Shown piece by piece: positions 42,649 to 52,419 of a DNA stretch of 64,000 nt. The translations under genes and the position numbers were made by a program. The notes under the pieces are model-generated. The model saw only the letters and a list, made by a program, of their open reading frames with translations. It was not told where the DNA came from and made no database searches. Source of the DNA: Stomoxys calcitrans (lineage: Eukaryota; Arthropoda; Insecta; Diptera; Muscidae). Position 1 is the first letter of the stretch. Each line of letters opens with the position of its first letter. The stretch spans positions 193,133,373 to 193,197,372 of the forward strand of contig NC_081553.1 of NCBI RefSeq assembly GCF_963082655.1, read 5' to 3'.

Positions 42649-43347
42649 TAACAAGTAAGAGCGTGCTAAGTTCGGCCGGGCCGAATCTTATATACCCTCC
42701 ACCATGGATCGCATTTGTCGAGCTCTTGCCACGGTATCTCTTTTTAGACAAACAACGGATAAAAGAAAATGATTGCTATGTTATTGGAACAATATCAAGT
42801 TATGGTTCATTTCGGACCATAATTGAACTGAATATTGGAGACCATAGTAGAAGTCAGCCAAATCTAATAATAATTGCGCATGCTTAGGGGCTGAAGAAGT
42901 AAAAAAGAGAAATCGGTTTATAGGGGAGCTGTATCAAGCTATTGATCGATTGAGACCATATTAGACCTTCAATATAGGTCATGGGAGAAGCCGTTGTACA
43001 AAATTTCTTCCAAATCGGATGAGAATTGTGCCCTCTAGAGGCTCAAGAAATCAAGACCCAAGATCGGTTTATGTGGCAGCTATATCTAAACATGGACCGA
43101 TTTGGCCGGACCTACACTAATAAAAAGTATTTGTGCAAAATTTCAAGAGGCTAGCTTAATTCCTTCGAAAGATAGAGTACTTTCGAATGACAGACGGACG
43201 GACGGACGGACATGGCTGGATTGACTTAAAATGACATGACGATCAAAAATTTATATACTTTACGGGGTCTCAGAAGCATATTTCGAGGTGTTACACACAG
43301 AATGAAGAAATAAGTATACCCCCATCCTATGGTGGAGGGTATAAAAA
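42649..43347 (-). mobile_element. DINE-1/Helentron-like element, second of a tandem pair
   Basis: Same orientation as its neighbour, head-to-tail with no spacer. 3' end: ACAAGTAAGAGCGTGCTAAG, the stem-loop and GTCGAGCTCTTGCCACGGTA. Only about one and a half array units. 5' block with ACGGACGGACGGACATGGCT, ACTTTACGGGGTCTCAGAAG and GGTGGAGGGTATAAAAAG at 43347. Intact at both ends, with a short array (about 0.7 kb in all). Confidence 0.88.
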
Positions 43348-43554
43348 GCTTAATAAAACAAGGCATGTGGTATGAAGAAGTTGTCGCTAGCACGACAAAG
43401 ATCCGGTAGGGGAAATTCGATCTGTCTGAACTTCCTCACGGGACACATAGAGTTACAGGCATACCTACATAAAAAGGTTATGAGCAGAAAAGCTGCGTGC
43501 AGGACATGTGGTGAATAGGCACCACTTATGTCTAATCGCGATGAAAAAGTCCGA
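43348..43554 (+). pseudogene. Non-LTR ORF2 C-terminal Cys-rich fragment
   Basis: In one frame the region reads LNFLTGHIELQAYLHKKVMS, then AACRTCGE followed by a stop at about 43516. The TGHxxLxxxL...C..CGE pattern matches the C-terminal tail of the RNase H-bearing element at 7855-8373 (TGHIGLRAHLCKIG...CGED) but is clearly a different family member. It is short, without RNase H. Upstream, 43372-43416 repeats the flank at 41416-41460. Confidence 0.72.
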
Positions 43555-43805
43555 CTAACAAACTTCAAGAATGCGAAGCCTTCCGTCTGTCGAATCACAA
43601 CAGCGGTCGAACGCCTAAAGCTAGCCACTTCAAATTTTGCACAGATACTTAGTATTGATGTAGATCGATTGGGATTGAAAATGGGCCATATAGGTTCAGA
43701 TTTGGATATAGCTCCCATATAAACCAATCTCCCGATTAGACTTCTTGAGCCTCTGTAAGCCGCAATTTTTGTCCGATTTGGCTGAAATTTGGAAAATAGT
43801 GACTG
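43555..43805 (+). mobile_element. DINE-1/Helentron-like 5' block fragment (subfamily 2)
   Basis: Contains CCGTCTGTCGAATCACAACA, CTAAAGCTAGCCACTTCAAA, a GTGTAGG-like spacer and one array unit (ATATAGCTCCCATATAAACC, TCTGTAAGCCGCAATTTTTG), in plus orientation. It lacks the 5' palindrome and the 3' half. Confidence 0.78.
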
Positions 43806-45250
43806 TTATGGCAAATGGGCAACATCGTGTTGAAATCTAAAATTTTTCTTAAAATGTTTTTTTTACCAAAATTCAAGTTTTAGTCCATATTTGATCCTTC
43901 CCTCCTCTTTCATTTTTCAATTCTCAGAGTTTTGGCCTAAAAAAATCTAAGTTGTGTGGGAAATTTAGAACAAACATTGTATATATTAAACGCTTTGGCA
44001 TTTCATGCCCCATATTAAAACTAAAATTTTTTGAGAATACCTACAATTTCACGTTAAATGTTACGGGTAATTTTCGAATTTGAAATACAACTTCCCCCTT
44101 CAGCCAAAGCTGTGATCGCATTGCCTAGCTGCATTTAATCTGGCAAATAAGCGAGAAAAATACCACCAAGGCGAACTGGAGTCACTGGAGTGAAGTTCAC
44201 AGGGTACATACACTTTGGCGTTTTCTCCATTGCCTGCATTACCCATGCCAGCTGGCCTGTTGCCCTTTCATTCCTTCCTGCCTTTCGTCGGCCATCCTCG
44301 TTGAGAACTTGCATTAAGCAAAACACCACATTTTCCCCTACAAAAATGGAAATGGCAGCGTACAAATGAGGAGTAGGAAAAACAAGGCTTTTGAACTCTA
44401 TTCGCTGAGGCTGAACTGAAGTGCATTTTTATTGCTTGTGAAAAATCCGTTGTTGCGCATGCGCATAAAACAAAAGAAGCAAAGAAACGGAAAATATCCA
44501 CACCACACCACACCACACAGTCAATAAGGCCGCACAGACGCGGTCGCAGTTATGCTCTACGCCTTTTCTGTTGTTGCCCAGATAAGAGGGGGAAAAGCTT
44601 AACCACTCTTTGGTCTCCTTCTTTTTAAACCCCCTTTTTCCCTTTCTCTGTTCCTCCCTCCCACCCTCCCCTTCCTTCTTTACTCTCGGCAAAGAAAAGC
44701 CAAGAAAAAATTACAAGGAAATTATGGTGTGAAAAAATGCCATTCCATGCCATAGAAGTTAAGTGGAGTTATGTATTCCACAGCCATAGCTGACAGTCAG
44801 GCAGGCAGGTAGGCAGGCTCAGGCTACATGTGGCATGGTTTTGTGTGTCAAGGTGTATTAACCTCTTTGCATGAGATTCCTTTGGTTTTAGTTTTTCTGG
44901 TTAATGACTGCAAGTGTATGAAAAGATTTTCCCACTTGCGGAAATCTGAGCTGTGGCCAATAGGCAACCAAAGGATTAGTGGGAAAAGAAACTGGCGAAA
45001 CCAAAGGAAAAAAAAAGAGTTGTAGGAAAAAGGCATGAGACTAGAAAAATATGGAGGAAATAAAATTGTGAAGCAAGGGTTTTATGAAAAAAAATTAACT
45101 TTAGAGGAAGGGGATTATCGACAAAATTGAAACCGAATATTATCCAGCTTTGGATCCAATTGGTTTTTGTTCATATTTCCAATAGAAAATCAAAAACTTT
45201 TTAAAAAGTTAGGCAAAATATGCGATTTGGCTCATCGCAATGCCAGGCTA
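43806..45250. other. No gene seen; low-copy spacer
   Basis: Contains CACACCACAC runs near 44500-44518 and a GGCAGGCAGGTAGGCAGG run near 44800. The 172-175 bp small frames on both strands are not recognised. This could be intronic or intergenic DNA. Confidence 0.45.
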
Positions 45251-46412
45251 CTTATATAGCAACTAGCTGAACCGGGCCCTCCCGCTGCGCCTTCTTTAAC
45301 TCTCTAATATTTTTTTAGGTTGGGGACACTTCGCCCTGAAAATGCGAAGTTTTAAGAAAATCGGCTCAGGCTAGTATCATATACTCATAATGGGTCTAAT
45401 GGCATTTTTGAGGGGTGGCGTAACCCCCTATACTTCTATCTAATTTTGTATGCCAGATTCGAAATCTACTCCCGAATACCTTTCATTTGAGCCCCATATT
45501 GTAATGGACGTCAAATATGTCTGTTTGGGGGAGTTTTGGGGTTGGGGCGGGCCAATGGGTACTTGGACTCAAATTGTAATACCATATTCGTATTCTACTC
45601 TCCAATACCTTTAATTTGATATCTATATTGTCCCAATCGGTGCACTTTTGATTTGGGTTGTATTTTTGGCATAAGGGGGAGGGTCCGTCCCCCTTCCGAT
45701 ATCGAAAAATTATATAGCCTATGTTTCCTTCCTGACCAACCTACAAAATATGCGACAACTTCAAGAAAACCAGGCCGTTTTTCAGTCGATACCGAACAAA
45801 CAAACCGAGTCCTATATATCCGTGATTGGCTAATGTCCCCATTTTGGGGGTTTTTGTGGGGGTAGGGTGATCCCCTTTACTTCGACATGAATTTATATGC
45901 CAGACTCGTTATCTACTCCCGCATACTTTTCATTTGATACCCACATTGTACTTATCGATCCACTTTTGATTTTGGGTGGTGTTTTTGGGGTAACGGTGGA
46001 GGGTCCGTCCCCTTCCGTTATTAAGAAATTATAAAGCCTATTCCTACTTCCTGACCATATTCGTAATCTACTCCCGAATACCTTTCATTTGAGTCCCATA
46101 TTGTCATGAACGTCAAATAAACCTATTTTAAGGGGTTTTTGGGGCTGGGGCGGCCCCCCAGGTACTTGGATCCAACTTTTATTATGAAATTCGTACTCTA
46201 CTCTTGAATACCTTTCATTTGAATCCCATATTGTCCCGATCGGTCCACGTTTTTTTTTGGGTAGTACTTTTGGGATAAGGGGGAGAGTCCGCCCCCCTCC
46301 CGATATCAAAAAATTATGTTTCCTTCCAGACCAACCTCAAAATCTGTGAAAATTTCGAGGTAATCGGTTCAGCCGTTTTTGAGCCTATACGGAACAAACA
46401 AATCCAGATCAT
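45251..46412 (+). repeat. Family B element with apparent ends
   Basis: Starts CTAGCTGAACCGGGCCCTCC then CGCTGCGCCTTC, of the kind seen at the borders of some dispersed insect repeats. Six to seven family B units follow (TTTCATTTGAGCCCCATATT, GGGGTTGGGGCGG, GTATTCTACTC). It ends with GAGGTAATCGGTTCAGCCGT, TTTTGAGCCTATACGG and AACAAACAAATCCAGATC. The tail 'AATCGGTTCAGCCGTTTTTGAG' type text is common at dispersed repeat termini. The unit order suggests a dispersed element with a tandemly amplified core, analogous to the DINE-like elements but unrelated in sequence. Confidence 0.7.
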
Positions 46413-46439
46413 AATTTGAAAGAGAAACTTTCCAAACTG

Positions 46440-47400
46440 AAGATCTGGGTTTGGTTGCAATGAAATCACGATTTTCCTTTAACTTGAAGTATCGATTGTT
46501 GTGTAAGCGGTTGTCTTCTGATTACTTCTGTACTTCTCCTTCAGGGAGTACAGATTTGACCTATGTTAGGCTGACCCTTAAGCGGATTAGTCTCTCTTCC
46601 TTCTTCGCTAAGACCTTAGAGATAATTCTGGACTTACACATAAGGAGTAAGCTAGGAGGTGATTTTTTTCCAGGAGTCAGCACGTTCTACTGCGTTCTCT
46701 TCTGGAGAGAACTCTTCAGTCTAAGGATTTCGCGTTGGCAGCGTTTCTTGACTTTTAATAATGTTCATGCATCTACCTTAGGAGCTGCTGAGAAGTGCGG
46801 GTGTGGAGAATGGTTTTACAGGGAGGATAGGAGCACGGGGGCAGAGGAGCATAGGAGCACGGGGGCAGAGGAGCACGGGGGCATAGGGGCACGCCACAGT
46901 CTGGGGTTATATTACCACTGCTATGGATTCTTGTGGTCGATGAGATTCTGTGGGGACTTCAGACCCTAGGAGTCACGATACGCGTTTAAGCTGACGACCT
47001 AGTTATTTTACCCACCGAAAAGTTCCTGGGTACCCGGTCTGGGATTCTGCATACTGTTCTGAGTATCACGGCTTGTTGGTCTAGGGGTTAAAGCCAGCAA
47101 GACTGAGTTAGTTTTGTTCACGAGGAAAAAGATTGTGCCTGTGTTCAGACTGCCGAGATTGCAGGTACTTTGAGACTGTCCAGGTCGGCTAGATTTCTTG
47201 GGATTATTCTGGATAGGAACTTGGATTGGGGTTTGAATGGATAGTCTAAGATAAGGAAGGCTTTGGCTTGTCTCTATTCATGCCAGAGGCTGATAGGCAT
47301 TAGATGGGGCCTGCGGTCTAGATTGATGCACTGGCGGTACTCGGGGGTAGTGCGGCCGGTTCTGACCTATGGTTGTCATGTTTGGTGACTGAGTACTGAA
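46440..47400 (+). pseudogene. Jockey/LOA-like reverse transcriptase remnant
   Basis: At 46590-46660 the frame reads ISLSSFFAKTLEIILDLHIR, the SLSSFxLKTLExxxDxxIR block of Jockey-like RTs. About 400 bp later, in other frames, come GLGVKASKTELVLFTRK (near 47080-47130) and VFRLPRLQ, then GLRSRLMHWRYSGVVRPVLT and YGCHVW (near 47305-47385), the RT thumb and post-RT landmarks. The catalytic FADD block lies in a disrupted stretch (47000-47040 reads DDLVILPTEKFLGT-like with no intact YADD). A short G-rich minisatellite interrupts it at 46826-46895. This is a dead element of a different clade from the RTE-like copies, without visible RNase H. Confidence 0.75.
46826..46895 (+). repeat. G-rich minisatellite inside RT remnant
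   Basis: GGAGCACGGGGGCAGA recurs with variants (GGAGCATA, GGAGCACGGGGGCATA), 14-24 bp spacing. It adds AEEHRSTGAEEH-like repeats to the overlapping 172-residue frame at 46451-46969. Confidence 0.85.
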
Positions 47401-48305
47401 TACGCGTCGTGGGATTTCCAAGGGAAAGGGTAGTTTTAATATCCTTTTCCTGGAAAAAGAATAGTTTAAATACCCTGTCTCAAGGGAAAGGGTAGTTTTA
47501 ATAACCTTTTCCGGGGGAAAGGGTAGTTTTAATACCCTTTTCCGGGGGAAATGGTAGTTTTAATACCCTTTTCCGGGGGAAATGGTAGTTTTAATACCCT
47601 TTTCCGGGGGAAAGGGTAGTTTTAATACCCTTTTCCAGGGGAAAAGAGTAGTTTTAATACCCTTTTCCGGGGGAAAGGGTAGTTTGAATATCCTCTCCCA
47701 AGGGAAAGGGTACTTTTAATTCCCTTTCCAAGGGAAAAGGTCGATTTAATAAAATTTCCCAAGGCAAAGAGTAGGTTTAATACCCTTTCCCAAGGTAAAG
47801 GGTAGATTTAATACCCTTTCTCAAGGGAAAGGTAGTTTTTATACCCTTTCCCAAGGGAACGTGTAGATTTAATACACTTTTCCAAGGGAAAGGGAACTTT
47901 TAATTCCCTCTCTGAAGGCAAAGTGTATTTTTTATACCCCTTCCCAAGGGAAGGGGCAGTTTTAATACCCTTTCCCAAGGGAAGGGTTAGTATTAATAAC
48001 CTTTCCCATGGCAAGGGGTAGTTGTAATACCATTTCCCAAGGGAAAGGGTAGATTTTATACCTTTTCCCAAGGGAAAGGGTAGTTTAAATACATTTTTTC
48101 AAAGGAATGGGTAGTTTTAGTACCCTTTTCCAAGAAAACGGTGGTTTTTATACCCTTTTCCAAGGGAAATTGTAGTTTTAATGCTCTTTTCCAAGGGCAA
48201 GGGTAGTTTTAATACCCTCTTCCAAGGGAAAGTCTAGTTTTAATCCCCTTTTCCAAGTGAAAGGGTAGTTTTAATACCATTTCCCAAGGGAAAGAGTAGT
48301 TTTAA
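47395..48305 (+). repeat. 31-bp quasi-palindromic tandem array, block 1
   Basis: GGTAGTTTTAATACCCTTTT recurs every 31 bp (47491, 47522, 47553, 47584). About 29 units, the first third with CCGGGGGAAA and the rest with CCAAGGGAAA at the centre. Each unit includes TACCCTTTTCC and GGAAAGGGTA, so it can fold on itself. The minus frame 47808-48071 across it is a tandem artefact. Confidence 0.95.
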
Positions 48306-48543
48306 TATATTTTCCCATCTTCGAAGGGGCTCAATTTTTATCCGATTTGGCCGAAAATGTTAACATGATATTTTGTTATGGCTTCTAAAATCATAACAAG
48401 TAAGGTCCATAACTTGATAGCGCGTCTGTATGAACCGGTTCTTGTATTTGAAAAAGTCATTCAAATAACTGGTCAATTCAGATCCTTGATGGAGGGTTTA
48501 AAAGATTCAAACCAGGTGAAAATAAAGCGCTTTACTTGTTTTT
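48306..48543 (+). mobile_element. DINE-1/Helentron-like 3' fragment, strongly decayed
   Basis: ATCCGATTTGGCCGAAAATG, then CATAACTTGATAGCGCGTCT, GGTTTAAAAGATTCAAACCA and AAAGCGCTTTACTTGTTT. It preserves the order of an array unit plus terminus, with the stem-loop eroded. Confidence 0.6.
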
Positions 48544-50119
48544 GGTAAATTTCGGCCTAGGGGAAACCCTCAAGTTGGTCTTTCCATCTATTACTCATCT
48601 ACCGGTCTTGGTTTTTGTTAATTTTAATCTAAGAGCAAGAAGTTCGCTGGAGTTGATCGTTCCACTCTATCTCTACCATGAACTATCTTAGATATGATGG
48701 AAAATACTGCCATCTCCTCTTCTTCTTGGTTAGCAGAAACGTTTGCTGAAACAACAAAAAGTCTGCTGAAATGGGACAGCGAAAAGTCTGCTGAAATGGG
48801 ACAGCAGCAATTTTTTGCTCAAACAGGAAACATTTTTACTGTTAGTAAATTGTAAACCAGTGCTAAACGAATTGGTAAATGCCTCAATTGTTGTTTAGAA
48901 GTTAACAAATTTTTAATGGATTCATTCGAAAGCCTAAAATTTTTAATTTAATATCAGCAGACAATGATTGCTGATATCACCAGACTAATTTCTCTGGGGG
49001 TGCCACATGAGAACACCTTGAGATATTGACAACTCCATCGTATCTTGAGCCTCCAAAAATCACAATTATGTTTTAGTTCCACTAAAATTTTGCTTGATTA
49101 CATCTGCTATGACTTCCAGCATCTATGCCAAAAAGGGTGTGCATTAGTTTAGGTCATAAGGAGTTCAAAGTTCAATCTCTGTGTCCATAACATCATTATC
49201 TTCCTCATACATTTGTCATCAATTTAATAGTTATAGCCTTTCATTATAAATTAACAGAAGCAGTGACTTGCTTTCTCCTAAGCTCTCTCTCTCTCTCTCT
49301 CTCTCACCCTCTCTTGCATCTTCTATCCCTTTCTCTCTACAACAAAAACTCACCAAACGACAAAAACAACAAAAAAAAATAGTAAACAAAACATCAATTT
49401 AATCTTTTGTTTCCTCAAAACACCAAAGAGGACCCAACGAGCATACAGCTGATGATGATGATAATGACAATGGCAGTGATGATAATGTAGTTGTTTTCCA
49501 AACAACAACACAAAAGAAAAGCAAACTGACAATTATTTAACTTTATGACGTTTGACTCAGCATGTTCTACTATTCATTGTTGTTCTAATCCACCATGTGA
49601 TGGATTGTGGGTTCATTACACTTCTATGCTCTGCTAGTCCCGCATACATAGCTATGCAGCAGCAGGATTTTTAAATTTTACTACGAATGATTACCCTCCT
49701 TTTTCAGAGTGAGACACACACACACGCACACAGTCGCAGGGTGAACAATCACAATAGCTTAGATGAGGCAGAGGGTGTGTGGTGAGAGTACACTCTGTTG
49801 TACTCTCGTTGTAAGGTAGAGGATCAATGCCGTCTGCTTTCTTTCGTTTGTTAGCCTGTTAAGTGATAATGATGTAAGTTTGTAAGGGAAAAGAGCAACA
49901 ACAATGAAAACACAACGAACGATAACAGCATGCGCAGTGATGGTAATGGTAAAGATGATGATGATGTCATTGTTGTTGTTCCTGTTATTGTCGTGTGTAA
50001 GGCCTCAGCTCTGTTTTTTTTTAATCAAAAACCAAGCATTGTTGTCCTCATTTCTTGCTCTGCGTCGATGTGTTTGTTCGTTTACTCACACAATAACCTA
50101 GGCTCGCTCTCCTTCTCCC

Positions 50120-50152
<33 letters not shown>

Positions 50153-51614
50153 GTGATCTTACACACTTTCTTCTTATCCAGTTTTTCCCATTTCTTTGAT
50201 TTCGTCTCCTGTTGATTGTTGAATTGGTTTTTTCTTTTCTTTGTTTTTCCTTTTTCCCTCATTGCTGATATACAAACACACACACATACATACACTCACA
50301 CAAGTCCTATTTGTCATGGGCATTAGCCCTGGTGATGTCGTCACCAGTTCATTGAACTTTACGGTTTTGGCTCTTCTTCTATGTCTAAAGGAGTACAAAG
50401 TCAGCACGGCAAACGACCCACGTGTGTGTTGCTGGATGTGAAAATGTTTCTGCTTTTCCTTTTTTCTATGGGATTTTTTTTGTAGTTTCTTTTGTGATTT
50501 TACACAAAGAAAGGGTTAGACGATTGCCTTTGGTGATTCTTTGTTAACTCTTCGTTTGTTTGTTTTTTTTTTCTTTGTATTGTTCCCAAAGTGTGTGCTG
50601 ATCATTAGGCAAGCAAAAGAAGTTTTAGGGACTAAAAACTCATTATATTGTTGTTTAGGTCACAAAAGGTTTCAAATTAATTTAGTTCCAATAAAAGTTT
50701 TTCAAAGGGAATGGATTGCTCCTTTATGGTTGTGAACATTTGGAAGAGATCTTTGAAAACCTGTAACAACGCATGGTTTGATAGTTTTGCAGGTGGCACG
50801 ATTTCAAACTATTTTATTCCCACCAGCTAGGATAACCGTTAACAGGTTCTTGTACAGGCTGAAGTCAATTTGTGAACTGAAATATTTTATGCTTCATGAA
50901 GTGTGGATACAGGAATAGATGTTTATAAGGATCATTGGTAGGTTTAGCAAATTAACCTAAGATATGACAGTGAGCTAAATAAAACGATGGTCCTAGTTAG
51001 CTATGGGCAAGACATCATTTGTGAGCTGATTGAGCGAAATATCCAGCTTCATCACCATGCTTTATGCTCTTCCAGAATGTGGAAAGGGATGGGATTTTCC
51101 AACAACTTCCTTAGGGTCTTCTTCTGCATATTTTATGACACCACATTCATCAATCGGTCATGTGATCTTGAATCATACCCACTAAAGAGAGAGAGAGAGA
51201 GTTGCCTCATTCCTCTCTTATCTTAGTACGACCTTCCTTCCCAATACCTTCAACATGATTTCTTTTGTGAACATAATGCCTCTAATTTTGGTGTAGACCG
51301 TCATCTCTGCGAGCAAGGAGGTGATCTCTTTTCTCATCTAGACGAGCTTTGCTCTCTCCCCGCTAGAAGGCATTTTTAAGATGAGCTAGGTTTTTTTAGA
51401 GAGAAAGTTCCCTTGCCCTTCCCCTACCAAGTGCAAGACCTTCCACCCTTCCATCTCTTCACAACAATTTTATGATTTTTGTATTAACTCGACTTGCTGA
51501 TGAAGCTGAAAATCTCCCAATGTCTCTCATTGATGTAGACTGTTGCCTTTGTGAACTGAGAGCTTTCCCGCTTTCTTAGCAAGTCTCCACTCCATTCCCA
51601 GGTAGATGGAATAT
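48544..51614. other. No gene seen; 3-kb low-copy spacer with microsatellites
   Basis: Contains a 33-bp tandem duplication (AAAGTCTGCTGAAATGGGAC at 48756 and 48786), (CT)n at 49283-49305 and 50117-50149, CA-rich runs at 49716-49736 and 50275-50300, a GAGA run at 51187-51200 and CAA-rich stretches. The pattern of CT/GA and CA tracts is usual for regulatory or intronic DNA of flies, but I recognise no exon. Frames of 60-90 residues here are low-complexity. Confidence 0.45.
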
Positions 51615-52060
51615 TGAGTGGCCTAGTGCAACTCACTTTCTCAAATTTCGTCGAAATCGGAATATAAATGTGACTTTTATGGCCCTAAGATCTTAAATTG
51701 GCAGATCGGTCTATATGGGAGCTATATTCAAATCTGGACCGATCTGGGCCAAATTGAAGAAGGAAGTCGAGTGGCCTAACACAAGTAATTGCCACAAATT
51801 TCGGTGAAATCGGATAACAAATGCGCCATTTATGGGCCCAAGACCTAAAATCGGTCTATATGGGAGCTATATCCAAATCTTGACCGATCTGGGCCAAATT
51901 GAAGAAATATGTCGAGTGGCCTAACACAACTACAATAATTGCCATAAATTTCGGCGAAATCGGATAATATATGCGCCATTTATGGGCCCAAGACCTTAGA
52001 TCGAAAATACGGTCTATATGACCGGTATATCCAAATCTGGAGCGATCTGGGCCAGGGTTT
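51615..52060 (-). repeat. DINE-like array, divergent subfamily 4
   Basis: Two and a half units of about 160-170 bp with GATCGGTCTATATGGGAGCT, CCAAATCTGGACCGATCTGG, AATTGAAGAA-type and CCATTTATGGGCCCAAGACC blocks. Same subfamily as 61736-62696, where units are longer. No element ends were seen. Confidence 0.72.
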
Positions 52061-52419
52061 CCTTACATCATGATGATGATGAAAATCCCAGCATCATGAC
52101 ATTCCAATTTTACTAAGCTCAGCTCATAATTTCTATGGGTCCACCTTTGCGACGTTCATCACTTTGTCAAAGAAACTTAACACAGACTCACCACTGAGAG
52201 TTGCCTCGTTCATCAACTACCCTAAAAGGACCTTCCATACGAGTATCTTCACGACCAGATCTTGATTGTGCTGGCCGATTACCTCCACCATGTTTTCTGT
52301 AGTGAACTAAAGGATACCAAGTTGGGGCGAAAAGTGGTCTTTACGACTTTTATCAAAATAACAAAAGTCGAATTTTCGACTTTTCGACTTATCTTTGCAA
52401 AAATTCGACTTTTCAGACT
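52061..52419. other. No gene seen
   Basis: A short spacer. A CATGATGATGATGAAAATCC repeat starts it, and CGACTTTT runs (GACTTTTCGACTTATC) precede the 31-bp array. Confidence 0.4.

Noticed and set aside
46451..46969. 172-residue frame as an intact gene
   Set aside because: Only one block matches RT (SLSSF...LDLHIR); the rest is out-of-frame retroelement and a G-rich minisatellite.
47395..48305. CRISPR array
   Set aside because: Units are directly adjacent with no unique spacers, and the sequence is eukaryotic.
48756..48810. Short AAAGTCTGCTGAAATGGGAC duplication as a mobile element
   Set aside because: Only two 30-bp copies without ends; simple local duplication.
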